Translations under genes and position numbers: made by a program | Shown: one piece after another, positions 1-8,929 of the stretch | Layout: the number at the start of each line of letters is the position of its first letter | Position numbering within the stretch: position 1 is the stretch's first letter | NCBI GenBank assembly: GCA_903944895.1 | Contig: CAJATL010000360.1 | Location: 1-35,655, forward strand | DNA length: 35,655 nucleotides | DNA from: an uncultured Bacteroidota bacterium | GTDB lineage: Bacteria; Bacteroidota; Bacteroidia; Bacteroidales; 4484-276 | Reading direction: 5' to 3' | Notes under the pieces: generated by a model | What the model was told of the DNA's origin: nothing | Seen by the model: only the letters and a program-made list of their open reading frames with translations | Databases searched by the model: none

Positions 1-381
1 AATCCCCATCTCACGGGCTATTTTTGCGATAACCGGAGCGGCACCTGTTCCGGTTCCTCCGCCCATTCCGGCGGTAATAAACAACATTTTGGTCGTATTA
101 TTCAAAATCCCCTTAATTTCTTCTGCTTTCCGCTCGGCGGAATCACGGCCAACATCCGGTATAGCGCCAGCGCCAAGTCCACTTTCGCCAAGCTGAATTT
201 TGTTGGGAATCGGGCTTGTATCCATGGCCTGAGAATCGGTATTACAAATAATAAAATCGACACCTTTAATCCCTTGCTTAAACATGTGGGTTACAGCATT
301 GCTTCCTCCTCCGCCCACACCAAGTACTTTGATGATGGAAGATTTTTGCTTGGGTAAATCAAATGCCAGTAGGTCTTTCAT
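1..381 (-). CDS. ftsZ: Cell division protein FtsZ, N-terminal part (runs off the left edge)
   Basis: FtsZ is the tubulin-like GTPase that forms the cytokinetic ring. The visible 127 codons start at the ATG at 381-379 and remain open to position 1. They read MKDLLAFDLPKQKSS at the start, then a glycine-rich nucleotide loop (GVGGGGSNAV, about residues 21-30), NTDSQAM (about 48-54), and the tubulin signature GGGTGTGAAP near residues 107-116. These are FtsZ-specific. It is the last visible gene of the dcw cluster, 129 bp after ftsA, with its own AGGAG ribosome binding site 8 nt before the ATG. The C-terminal GTPase half, linker and FtsA-binding peptide lie outside the window, so integrity of the gene cannot be judged. 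Confidence 0.97.
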   Translation of the reverse strand, partial: MKDLLAFDLPKQKSSIIKVLGVGGGGSNAVTHMFKQGIKGVDFIICNTDSQAMDTSPIPNKIQLGESGLGAGAIPDVGRDSAERKAEEIKGILNNTTKMLFITAGMGGGTGTGAAPVIAKIAREMGI

Positions 382-389
382 AACTTTTG

Positions 390-394
390 CTCCT
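390..394 (-). promoter_or_regulatory. Shine-Dalgarno sequence of ftsZ
   Basis: The minus strand reads AGGAG 8 nt before the ftsZ ATG, ideal spacing for 16S pairing. Most other genes here have no such motif, as is usual in Bacteroidota, so it marks ftsZ as a gene with unusually canonical initiation. Confidence 0.6.
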
Positions 395-510
395 ATAATT
401 TTGTGGTAATATTACTATTTTTCTATCTTGATTATATTTATGTTATTCAATATTTATTAACCATCCATATTATTGTTTTACAGCTACTTAGGAATAGTTT
501 TTAGTAAGTT

Positions 511-1800
511 TTAAGCCGGATCGTTTTCAAAGAAGTCCTGGATCTTTTTAAGAAAACTTATTGGCTTCCTTTCTTTCTTTTCCTTGCCCTTTTTTTGAGC
601 TTTTCCGCCATCAACAATCTCATTCGATTCGCGCACACTTTGCCGTTCAAATCGCTCCAATCCTTCGATAACCAAACCAATTCCGGTGGCATACATCGGG
701 CTGGCCATTTCGGCGGGGACATCTTTGGCGAGATGCTCGTTAGGATATCCGATTCTGGTGTCTATTCCGGTCATAAACTCGGTAAGCTGTGCCGCATGAC
801 GCAAAAGTGCGCCACCACCTGTAAGCACAATCCCGGCAATGAGTTTTTTCTCATATCCCGAATTTTTAATTTCATAATAAATGTGCTCCACAATCTCTTC
901 CATGCGGGCCTGGATAATGCTTGCCAGGTTTTTGAGGCTGATTTCCTTGGGGGCACGTCCTCTCAGACCAGGTATGGCAACGATTTCCTCGTCTTTATTT
1001 TCGTTGGCCAGTGCCGACCCAAATTTTACTTTCAACTCCTCGGCATGTTTGCGGATGATGGTACAACCCTCTTTAACATCCTCGGTAATAACATCGCCAC
1101 CCAGAGGAATTACCGCGGTATGGCGGATAATGCCATCCTGAAAAATTGCAATATCTGTAGTTCCTCCACCGATATCCACCAGCACAACTCCGGCTTCTTT
1201 TTCTTCTTCACTGAGCACAGCAACAGATGAAGCGATGGGTTCCAGAATCAGATCAACGACTTCTAATCCGGCTTTTTTGACGCATTTATAAATGTTTTTA
1301 GCCGCAGTTGTCTGGCCAATGATGATGTGAAAATTTGCCTCCAGCTTATTCCCAAGCATCCCAACCGGCTGACGGATTTCCTTTTCGCCATCGACGATGT
1401 ATTCCTGCGGAATCACATCAATAATTTCTTCGCCCGGACTCATATTCAGATTATACATGCTGTGCAGCAGGCTGTCGATATCATTTTGACTGATTTCGAT
1501 TTCACCGTTTTCGCGAATCATGTTTCCTCGATGCTGCACACTTTTTATGTGCTGGCCGGCAATGCCCACATTAACATATTTAATTTCGACACCCGATTTT
1601 TGTTCGGCTTCCTCGACAGCAGTTTTTATTGATTGAACAGTATTTTCGATGTTGGACACCACACCCCGCTTTACACCGATTGATTCGGTTTTCCCGTGAC
1701 CAAGTATGTCGATTTTACCATGTTCTGACCTTCTGCCAACGATAGCAGCAATTTTTGTAGTTCCGATATCCAAGCCTACGATGATGTTTCCTGATTCCAT
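511..1800 (-). CDS. ftsA: Cell division protein FtsA
   Basis: Actin-like ATPase that anchors FtsZ to the membrane and recruits later division proteins. The 429-residue product has the expected actin-fold motifs: GLDIGTTKIAAIVGR near residues 9-23 (phosphate 1), VVLVDIGGGTTDIAIF near 204-219 (phosphate 2) and an adenosine-type VLTGGGALL motif near 325-333. The SHS2 (1C) domain should lie between the first two. The basic C-terminus ends in an amphipathic stretch (ISFLKKIQDFFE), the expected membrane-targeting helix. The ATG at 1800 lies inside ftsQ, giving a 25-nt overlap and probable translational coupling. Length and order are typical for Bacteroidota. Confidence 0.96.
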   Translation of the reverse strand: MESGNIIVGLDIGTTKIAAIVGRRSEHGKIDILGHGKTESIGVKRGVVSNIENTVQSIKTAVEEAEQKSGVEIKYVNVGIAGQHIKSVQHRGNMIRENGEIEISQNDIDSLLHSMYNLNMSPGEEIIDVIPQEYIVDGEKEIRQPVGMLGNKLEANFHIIIGQTTAAKNIYKCVKKAGLEVVDLILEPIASSVAVLSEEEKEAGVVLVDIGGGTTDIAIFQDGIIRHTAVIPLGGDVITEDVKEGCTIIRKHAEELKVKFGSALANENKDEEIVAIPGLRGRAPKEISLKNLASIIQARMEEIVEHIYYEIKNSGYEKKLIAGIVLTGGGALLRHAAQLTEFMTGIDTRIGYPNEHLAKDVPAEMASPMYATGIGLVIEGLERFERQSVRESNEIVDGGKAQKKGKEKKERKPISFLKKIQDFFENDPA

Positions 1801-2594
1801 ATTTTTTGAGATTTTTTACAAACTACCTGGTTCTTAAATTTAAGATTTATACTTTCAAGTTTCTCTTTATCAAACTTTGGCAATCCTGCGCAATAGAAAG
1901 CCTTCAGGTTTTCAAGCCTGACTTCAATATCTTCGACTCCGCCTAAAATAATGAGGAAATCGCCTTTTGCCGGCACAAGTTCAATTTCACCTTCCTGGTT
2001 TATGTAAATTTGCGCGATAGCTTCGTTGAGCCATTTATCTTTTTCGATCACACCGGCCAACCGGTGAATCTTTGAAAGAATATCTTTACAAACAACATTA
2101 CCCGAATCACATGAAAACGTCCGGTACATAATATTGCTGTAATTGTCGCTGATAAAGCCTGAAGCCAGAATCGCCCGGTAAGTAAAGCCTTCCTTTACAG
2201 GCATCGGTTTGCCATTCTGCGACAAATAATAACTCTCATTCACACTGTTGATAATCCTCACCAGCGGTTTTTCGCGCGTAACATCAACCGTAATTTCACC
2301 CAGCAGCGAGGTATAAACATTTGCGTCCTCGATGTAAGGATTCTTTTCAAGGATATTTTCGATCTGACCAGTGTTGATGTTTTTCAAAAGCTGGCCAGGC
2401 AATGTGCCGAAATTATTCTGGATGATGCCGTAAATTTCGGTCTGATTGATGAAGGTTATAGGCTGCACATCGTTTACGAAAACATCGAGCTTGGTGCATT
2501 TTACCGATTTTTTTTCGGTGATTGCAAAGCCGGTGATAACTATTACCCCGGCAAAGAGCAGCAACCATAATGATATTTGCAGTATTTTTTTCAT
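1776..2594 (-). CDS. ftsQ: Cell division protein FtsQ (DivIB family)
   Basis: Bitopic membrane protein that links cytoplasmic division proteins to septal peptidoglycan synthesis. The 272-residue product has one N-terminal membrane segment (about residues 6-26, SLWLLLFAGVIVITGFAI) and an extracytoplasmic region consistent with a POTRA plus beta domain, including the weakly conserved KNPYIEDANVY and DVTREKPLVRI stretches seen in this family. FtsQ proteins are poorly conserved, so the call leans on position between murC and ftsA and on topology. The start is 1 bp from the murC stop; the 3' end overlaps ftsA by 25 nt. Confidence 0.88.
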   Translation of the reverse strand: MKKILQISLWLLLFAGVIVITGFAITEKKSVKCTKLDVFVNDVQPITFINQTEIYGIIQNNFGTLPGQLLKNINTGQIENILEKNPYIEDANVYTSLLGEITVDVTREKPLVRIINSVNESYYLSQNGKPMPVKEGFTYRAILASGFISDNYSNIMYRTFSCDSGNVVCKDILSKIHRLAGVIEKDKWLNEAIAQIYINQEGEIELVPAKGDFLIILGGVEDIEVRLENLKAFYCAGLPKFDKEKLESINLKFKNQVVCKKSQKIWNQETSS

Positions 2595-2595
2595 A

Positions 2596-3993
2596 CTAAA
2601 GGCTTTTTTGGTCTTGGTTATCCGTCAGCCATTCCTTAATTGCACCCACCAGTTGGTCGATATCTCCCGCGCCAATCGTCAACAAAACCTCCGGATGTCG
2701 TTGCTCAAGTGCTGCCAGCAAATCAGTTTTTGAACATAAATATTTATTGGGATTCGTAATCTTGTTAAAAATAATTTCTGAAGTAACCCCTTCGATGGGC
2801 TTTTCACGAGCCGGATAAATATCCAAAATAATAACTTCGTCGAGCATGCTCAGCGTTTCAGCAAAACCATCCTGAAAATCCCTTGTCCGGGTGAATAAAT
2901 GCGGCTGAAAAATTCCGGTAATCTTCCTTCCGGGATAAACGGATCTCACCGATTTCACAAGCGCCCTGATTTCTTCCGGATGATGCGCGTAATCATCGAT
3001 GTAGGTAATTTTTTCTGATTTAAACTGAAGGTCAAAACGACGGTTTATCCCTTTAAATGCGGTCAGTCCTGTCCGCAACTCATCCTCCGAAACTCCTGTT
3101 TTTAAAGCAAAGGTGCAGGCAGCCACAGCATTTTCGACATTCATCAATCCTGAAATTCCGAGCTTTAAACCAGCAATTTTAACACCTTTAAAATGGAGAT
3201 CAAAAGTAGCTGTATCGGCTTTGGTAATGATGTTTGATGCGTAAAAATCAGCCGAACTATCGTCGAGCGAATAGGTTAGTGTTTCGCTGGCTTTAACTCC
3301 ATCCAAATTCAAATTCAATCCTTTTTTAACCAATAAAAAGCCCTCTGGTTTTACCATGCTGGCAAAGGCAGAAAACGCATCTTTCATTTCGGAGGCCGAC
3401 CCATAAATATCCAGATGGTCGGCATCAGCCGAAGTAATTACCGCCATTAACGGGTGAAGCCGCAGGAACGACCGGTCGAATTCGTCAGCTTCGGCAACAG
3501 CAAATTTTGATTTATCAGAAAACAGGAAATTGGTTCCGTAATTTTTTGAAATCCCTCCCAAAAAAGCCGTGCAACTAATTTTTGATTGGGTTAAAAGATG
3601 TGCAATCATGGTCGAAACAGTGGTTTTGCCATGTGTTCCGGCAACAGCAATTGTCGAATATTCATCGGTGATCTTTCCTAAAATCTCCGAACGTTTTAAA
3701 ATTTCGAAGCCATTATTACTAAAATATTGATAAACCTTGTTTTCAGCCTTCACTGCCGGAGTTAAGATTACCAGCGTTGATGAAGCATTTTTAAAGTTTG
3801 AAGGAATCAGCGCAGGATCGTCATCAAAAAACACCTGAATACCTTCGTTGGCCAATTTTTTGGTGAGCGGTGTATTTGTACGGTCGTAGCCGGCAACCGA
3901 TTTACCGATCAGCCTGAAATAGCGGGCCAGGGCACTCATTCCGATGCCTCCTGCTCCTACAAAAAAGATATTATCAAAGTTTTTGAATACCAT
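2596..3993 (-). CDS. murC: UDP-N-acetylmuramate--L-alanine ligase
   Basis: Cytoplasmic Mur ligase adding L-Ala to UDP-MurNAc, the first amino acid of the peptidoglycan stem. The 465-residue product shows the N-terminal Rossmann-like GAGGIGMSALA motif (about residues 13-23) that is characteristic of MurC, the ATP-binding AGTHGKTT loop (118-125), EADEFDRSF in the central domain and DDYAHHPEEI, a MurC-typical stretch in the C-terminal domain. The gene follows murG with 1 bp between them and precedes ftsQ by 1 bp. All three Mur-ligase domains are present and the length is normal. Confidence 0.97.
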   Translation of the reverse strand: MVFKNFDNIFFVGAGGIGMSALARYFRLIGKSVAGYDRTNTPLTKKLANEGIQVFFDDDPALIPSNFKNASSTLVILTPAVKAENKVYQYFSNNGFEILKRSEILGKITDEYSTIAVAGTHGKTTVSTMIAHLLTQSKISCTAFLGGISKNYGTNFLFSDKSKFAVAEADEFDRSFLRLHPLMAVITSADADHLDIYGSASEMKDAFSAFASMVKPEGFLLVKKGLNLNLDGVKASETLTYSLDDSSADFYASNIITKADTATFDLHFKGVKIAGLKLGISGLMNVENAVAACTFALKTGVSEDELRTGLTAFKGINRRFDLQFKSEKITYIDDYAHHPEEIRALVKSVRSVYPGRKITGIFQPHLFTRTRDFQDGFAETLSMLDEVIILDIYPAREKPIEGVTSEIIFNKITNPNKYLCSKTDLLAALEQRHPEVLLTIGAGDIDQLVGAIKEWLTDNQDQKSL

Positions 3994-3994
3994 T

Positions 3995-5116
3995 TTATTT
4001 CACGGCTATTTTGATTATTTCGTCAGCAATTTTATCATCCGAGTTGCTCAATGCCAGCTTTTGAATATTGGCGGATAGCTCAGTTCTTTTCGATTCATTT
4101 TTTGCAAGATCCAACACCAGCGCACCAAGTTTTTGCAAAACCTCGTGGTTTGGAAGATGAATTGCAGCCTGCTTTCCGACCAAAGCCAAAGCATTTTTGG
4201 TTTGATGGTCTTCGGCAGCAGTGGGCAATGGCACAAATATGCAGGGTTTTCCAACGGCACACAGTTCAGAAATGGCAATGGCGCCAGCTCTCGAAACCAC
4301 AATATCAGCGGCAGCGTAGGCCAGATCCATGCGTTCGATAAAATCGACAGCAAGAGTGGACTTTTGTAAACCAGCATCAATTTTTTCGCTGATGGCTGAT
4401 TTAGCCCTTTCGATGTACAATTTGCCGGTCTGCCAAATAAGTTGAAGATTATTCCGGACAAAAAGACCCAGATTTTCATCGATCGCTTCGTTGATGGCTT
4501 TGGCGCCCTGGCTTCCTCCAACAATAAAAACAACTGGTTTGGATTTATCCAGTTTAAAAAACTCAAAAGCCTGGTTGCGTTTGCCTGCCACGTCGATCAT
4601 ATTTTTTCGCACCGGATTTCCGGTTTTTATCAATTTATCGATGGGGAAATATCTTTCCATCCCATCATAAGCCACACAAATTTTAGCGGCATCTTTTGCG
4701 AGCAATTTATTGGTAATTCCCGGAAACGAATTCTGCTCCTGCAAAACCACGGGAATATGCTTTTTTACGGCCATTTTACAAATTGCACCGCTGGCATAAC
4801 CGCCAACACCAACCACCACATCAGGTTTAAACCTGTTGATGATTTTTCCTGATTCTATCAGGCTTACCGCCAATTTTAGCGGAAACAGCAAATTCTTTAA
4901 AGTAAAATTGCGCTGGAAACCGCTTATCCACAGTCCTTCGATGGGATAGCCGGCCATTGGAACTTTATCCATTTCCATGCGTCCTTTAGCGCCCACAAAT
5001 AAAATATCGGCCCTGCCGGATTTACGCCTAATGGCGTCGGCAATGGCGATGGCCGGAAAAATGTGGCCACCGGTTCCTCCTCCGGAGATCAATATTTTAA
5101 TTTCAGGCTGCTGCAT
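3995..5116 (-). CDS. murG: UDP-GlcNAc--lipid I GlcNAc transferase
   Basis: Peripheral membrane GT28 glycosyltransferase converting lipid I to lipid II on the inner face of the cytoplasmic membrane. The 373-residue product begins with the lipid-substrate loop SGGGTGGHIFPAIAIA (about residues 11-26). It has GVGGYASGA near 104-112 and HIPVVLQEQNSFPG in the N-domain, then the UDP-GlcNAc pocket with IVGGSQGAKAIN and SRAGAIAISELCAVGKP, and PLPTAAEDHQTKNA toward the end. The start overlaps the end of ftsW by 14 nt, suggesting coupling between the lipid II maker and the SEDS polymerase. Confidence 0.97.
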   Translation of the reverse strand: MQQPEIKILISGGGTGGHIFPAIAIADAIRRKSGRADILFVGAKGRMEMDKVPMAGYPIEGLWISGFQRNFTLKNLLFPLKLAVSLIESGKIINRFKPDVVVGVGGYASGAICKMAVKKHIPVVLQEQNSFPGITNKLLAKDAAKICVAYDGMERYFPIDKLIKTGNPVRKNMIDVAGKRNQAFEFFKLDKSKPVVFIVGGSQGAKAINEAIDENLGLFVRNNLQLIWQTGKLYIERAKSAISEKIDAGLQKSTLAVDFIERMDLAYAAADIVVSRAGAIAISELCAVGKPCIFVPLPTAAEDHQTKNALALVGKQAAIHLPNHEVLQKLGALVLDLAKNESKRTELSANIQKLALSNSDDKIADEIIKIAVK

Positions 5117-6260
5117 ATTTCACATTTTCGGGTGCATTTTGACTTTCGGGTACGGCACGGCTCACACTTAAAACCATCCCTATTCCCAGACAGGTAAACC
5201 AGAACGACGTTCCTCCCATCGAAACAAAAGGCAGCGTCTGGCCTGTAACCGGAAGGAGATTTACAGCCACGCCCATATTAATCATGGCCTGGAAAACCAG
5301 CAGAAAACTGATTCCGATAACCAGGAAACTGCCAAATTTCAAATCGCATCGCCTGGCAATTTTTAATGCCCTGAAAAATAAAATCAGATACATCAAAACG
5401 ATGGTCACGCCGCCAGCCATGCCATATTCCTCGATGATAATAGCGTAAACAAAATCGGAATATGGGTGAGGAAGAAAATTCCGCTGGGTGCTGTTTCCGG
5501 GCATTTTTCCAAAAAATCCTCCACTGGCTACTGCAATTTTCGACTGTAACACCTGATTATTCTGTTCATCGTCAGGATAAATAAAATGGACAATGCGGTT
5601 CTTCCATGTTTCGGCGCGGGGTAAAACCTTTGGAGCAACAAAAGCAATCATCAGCAAAAGACCAAAGGCGGCCAGACCAACACCGACCAATGCAGCGAGG
5701 TGTTTAAAACTGGCTCTTCCCATGTAAAGCATGATCATGCTCGTTACAAAAACAATGGCTGCTGTTGATAAACTTCCAGGCAGAATTAATAAAGTGATAA
5801 TGATAATCCTGATGAGAATGGGCATAAACCCTTTTTTAAAATCCGTGATTTCTTCCTGGTGTTTCGAGAGAAACCGCGCCATGTACATAATCAATGCGAG
5901 TTTTGCAAGGTCGCTTGGCTGAAAAGTAAGGCCGGTGCCGGGAACAAAAATGGTGCGTCGGGCGCCGTTAATTTCAGGTCCGAAGAAAATCGCAAAAAGC
6001 AACATGGGTATCGAAAAATAAAACAGAAACTGGGCAATGCGCGAGAAATAATTGTACGGAACTCTGTACGCTGCATACATCAAACCAATCCCCAGCAACA
6101 CGATAAAAAACTGCTTAAACAGGAAGAATTCGGTGTTGCCGCCCTGTGTGCGATAAGCAAGCGAGCCGGTGGAACTGTAAACTGCCAATAACGAAAACAC
6201 CGATAAAATGATCGCTATTATCCAGATTACCTTGTCTCCTTTAAGTTGCTCGTTGTTCAT
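5103..6260 (-). CDS. ftsW: SEDS-family septal peptidoglycan polymerase FtsW
   Basis: Polytopic membrane glycosyltransferase that works with the FtsI transpeptidase at the septum. The 385-residue product has about ten hydrophobic segments. Family marks include INGARRTIFVPG (the NGA-R-W-like loop), a large extracytoplasmic loop around SKIAVASGGFFGKMPGNS, and the C-terminal PVTGQTLPFVSMGGTSFW stretch typical of FtsW/RodA. Position between murD and murG favours FtsW over RodA. The stop overlaps murG by 14 nt; there is a 26-bp gap to murD. Confidence 0.95.
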   Translation of the reverse strand: MNNEQLKGDKVIWIIAIILSVFSLLAVYSSTGSLAYRTQGGNTEFFLFKQFFIVLLGIGLMYAAYRVPYNYFSRIAQFLFYFSIPMLLFAIFFGPEINGARRTIFVPGTGLTFQPSDLAKLALIMYMARFLSKHQEEITDFKKGFMPILIRIIIITLLILPGSLSTAAIVFVTSMIMLYMGRASFKHLAALVGVGLAAFGLLLMIAFVAPKVLPRAETWKNRIVHFIYPDDEQNNQVLQSKIAVASGGFFGKMPGNSTQRNFLPHPYSDFVYAIIIEEYGMAGGVTIVLMYLILFFRALKIARRCDLKFGSFLVIGISFLLVFQAMINMGVAVNLLPVTGQTLPFVSMGGTSFWFTCLGIGMVLSVSRAVPESQNAPENVKYAAA

Positions 6261-6286
6261 GATTTACTAAATTTTAAAATAAAATA

Positions 6287-7654
6287 TTAAAGGTTAAAAA
6301 CAGCCTTCTTAAACTGCGTTCCCCGATCTTCATAATTCAAAAAAAGATCGAAACTGGCACAGGTTGGCGAAAGCAGAACGATTTCGTCTTTATCGGCAAT
6401 TTTGTAAGCCAGTTGAACAGCCTCTTCAGCAGAACCAGCATCAAAAATTATCGGAATATGGGGCTGAAAAGCCTTATGAATCTTGGCATTATCAACACCA
6501 AGACAGATGATTGCTTTAACTTTTGCCTTAACAAGCGGCAATAAAACCGTATAATCGTTGCCCTTGTCCTGCCCGCCGGCAATCCATATCACAGGCCTGG
6601 TGGCTTCTTCGAGGGCGTACCAGGTAGAATTTACGTTTGTAGCTTTCGAGTCGTTGATATAATCAACGCCTCTAATTCTTGCCACAAATTCGAGACGATG
6701 TTCGGCTCCCTGAAAAGTGGCAAGGCTTTGCTTGATGCTTTCCTTGCGGATTTCGAGCAAACGACCCGAAACAGCCGCAGCCGTCGAATTGTAAACATTG
6801 TGTTTTCCCCGTAATGTCATCTCCTGTAAGATCATTTCCATGATATCGTTATTTGTTTTGATACAAATTCTGCTTTTTAAAAAATCCGTTTCGTTTGTAA
6901 TCAGGTAAGCTCCTTGCCGGCCAATATTTTGGGTAATCGAAAAAGGATAGCGGCGTGCCTTTGGGTTGTATTTTTTGATTCCTTCGGCAATTACCGGATC
7001 ATCGAGCCAATAAATAAAAGCGTCGGCGTCCGTTTGGTTTTGGATAATCCTGAACTTTGAGGCAGCATATTTTCCAAAATCATTGTCGTACCGGTCGAGA
7101 TGATCGGGCGTAATATTGAGCAAAACCGCGATATCCGCTTTAAAATCAAACATCCCGTCCAACTGAAAGCTACTGATTTCCAAAACCCAGTAATCGTGAT
7201 CTTGCTCCGCTAGTAGCCAGGCAAAACTTTTACCGATATTTCCACCCAAAGCCACATCCAAACCTGCATTTTTAAGAATATTCCAGATCATTAATGTAGT
7301 TGTGGTTTTACCGTTGCTGCCGGTGATGCAAATCTTTTTTCCGTTGGTAAAGCGACCCGCAAACTCAATCTCGGAAATTACCGGAATTCCATTTCTGACG
7401 GCATTCAAAACAATTTCGGCACGATCGGGTATTCCCGGGCTTTTGATAATTTCGCCTGCATCGAGAATCAGTTCTTCGGTATGTTTCCCCTCTTCAAACC
7501 TGATTTCAAACTGTGAAAGAACTTTTTTATACTTTTCTTCTATTATTCCTTTATCCGAAACAAAAACCTCAAAACCCTTTTTCTGTGCCAGGATCGCCGC
7601 TCCTACCCCACTCTCACCTGCTCCCAATATGGCTATCCGCTTTGGCAATTTCAA
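6287..7654 (-). CDS. murD: UDP-N-acetylmuramoyl-L-alanine--D-glutamate ligase
   Basis: Mur ligase adding D-Glu to UDP-MurNAc-L-Ala. The 455-residue product opens with KRIAILGAGESGVGAA (N-terminal UDP-binding fold), has the ATP loop GSNGKTTTT (112-120), then NITPDHLDRY in the central domain, GAEHRLEFV and NDSKATNVNS (both MurD-typical), and ends with SPTCASFDLFLNYEDRG, the strongly conserved MurD C-terminal signature. It is 8 bp after the mraY stop. Confidence 0.97.
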   Translation of the reverse strand: MKLPKRIAILGAGESGVGAAILAQKKGFEVFVSDKGIIEEKYKKVLSQFEIRFEEGKHTEELILDAGEIIKSPGIPDRAEIVLNAVRNGIPVISEIEFAGRFTNGKKICITGSNGKTTTTLMIWNILKNAGLDVALGGNIGKSFAWLLAEQDHDYWVLEISSFQLDGMFDFKADIAVLLNITPDHLDRYDNDFGKYAASKFRIIQNQTDADAFIYWLDDPVIAEGIKKYNPKARRYPFSITQNIGRQGAYLITNETDFLKSRICIKTNNDIMEMILQEMTLRGKHNVYNSTAAAVSGRLLEIRKESIKQSLATFQGAEHRLEFVARIRGVDYINDSKATNVNSTWYALEEATRPVIWIAGGQDKGNDYTVLLPLVKAKVKAIICLGVDNAKIHKAFQPHIPIIFDAGSAEEAVQLAYKIADKDEIVLLSPTCASFDLFLNYEDRGTQFKKAVFNL

Positions 7655-7662
7655 TCCTCCGT

Positions 7663-8916
7663 TTATCGTATCTTCAAAGTAATTACCGTAAAAACCGCCA
7701 GGATAATCCCGACGATAAAAAACCGCTGAACAATTTTTGGCTCTTTATAACCCATCAACTGATAATGATGATGCAGCGGCGCCATCTTGAAAATTCGCCT
7801 TCCCTCGCCATACTTTTTACGGGAATATTTAAAGTAGCCGACCTGCAAAACAACAGATGCATTTTCGGCAAGGAAAATTCCGCAAAAAATCGGAATGAGC
7901 AACTCTTTACGGAGCATTATGGCGAAAACGGCGATGATGCCACCAAGCGCCAGTGAACCGGTGTCGCCCATAAAAACCTGCGCAGGATACGAGTTGTACC
8001 ATAAAAACCCGATACATGCACCAACCACGGCACTGATAAAAACAACCAGCTCGCCGGTATTGGGAATGTACATGATGTTGAGATAATTTGCGAAAAAGAT
8101 ATTACCCGAAACATAGGCAAAAACCGCCAGCGTTGAAGCTGCAATGGCGGAGGTGCCTGTTGCCAGTCCATCCATGCCATCGGTGAGATTTGCCCCGTTC
8201 GATACCGCAGTAATAATCAGAATAATGATCGGGATAAAAATCAGGAAGGTCCATTTTTCATAGCCTTCGCCGAGCCAGCTTAAAAAAATTGAATAATCAA
8301 ATTCGTTGTTTTTTACAAAAGGAATGGTTGACTTTGTTGATTTTGAGCCTTCTTTTTCGAACAAATTCGGGATTTCGCTTAACCTGCCCGGGTCGGCGGT
8401 TTCGCTGGCCTCGATGTAGGTTTTGTTGGGCATCTTTTCACGAACCACAATTCCGGGATGATAATACATGGTTAATCCTACAAAAAGCCCGATGGTGACC
8501 TGTCCGAGGATTTTAAATTTCCCGGCAAGCCCTTTTTTATCTTTTCTGAAAACTTTGATGTAATCGTCAATAAAACCAATCAAACCAAGCCAGACTGTCG
8601 AAATTAATATGATGATGATGTAGATATTGAGTAGTTGGGCAAAAAGTAAGGTTGGGATTAAGATGGCTCCGAGAATGATTAAGCCGCCCATGGTTGGGGT
8701 TCCCTGTTTTTGCATCTGCCCCTCAAGGCCAAGGTCGCGGATTGATTCGCCAATTTGTTTTTTATGAAGATATTCGATGAGTGATTTTCCGAAAAGCAGC
8801 GAAATAACCAGTGAAGTAATCACAGCCATCCCCGCCCGAAACGAGATGTATTGAAACATCCCGGCTCCCGGAAAATTAAAAGTTTCATCCAAATATCCAA
8901 ACAAATAGTACAACAT
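7663..8916 (-). CDS. mraY: Phospho-N-acetylmuramoyl-pentapeptide transferase
   Basis: Polytopic membrane enzyme that transfers phospho-MurNAc-pentapeptide to undecaprenyl phosphate, giving lipid I. The 417-residue product has QGTPTMGG (71-78), the aspartate-rich FIDDYIK motif (115-121), [12 protein letters not shown] (243-254) and the C-terminal [13 protein letters not shown] motif; these hold the catalytic and Mg-binding residues of the family. Compared with proteobacterial enzymes of about 360 residues it carries an extra polar segment of roughly 60 residues (about 160-220) between membrane helices; longer MraY proteins are common in Bacteroidota. The gene lies directly after murE, with no murF between them. 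Confidence 0.97.
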   Translation of the reverse strand: MLYYLFGYLDETFNFPGAGMFQYISFRAGMAVITSLVISLLFGKSLIEYLHKKQIGESIRDLGLEGQMQKQGTPTMGGLIILGAILIPTLLFAQLLNIYIIIILISTVWLGLIGFIDDYIKVFRKDKKGLAGKFKILGQVTIGLFVGLTMYYHPGIVVREKMPNKTYIEASETADPGRLSEIPNLFEKEGSKSTKSTIPFVKNNEFDYSIFLSWLGEGYEKWTFLIFIPIIILIITAVSNGANLTDGMDGLATGTSAIAASTLAVFAYVSGNIFFANYLNIMYIPNTGELVVFISAVVGACIGFLWYNSYPAQVFMGDTGSLALGGIIAVFAIMLRKELLIPIFCGIFLAENASVVLQVGYFKYSRKKYGEGRRIFKMAPLHHHYQLMGYKEPKIVQRFFIVGIILAVFTVITLKIR

Positions 8917-8929
8917 CAGCTTTTAGAAG

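Noticed and set aside
595-1230. Long plus-strand open frame (about 211 codons) opposite ftsA
   Set aside because: It is antisense to a strongly conserved gene, has no recognisable domain and no upstream promoter or RBS.
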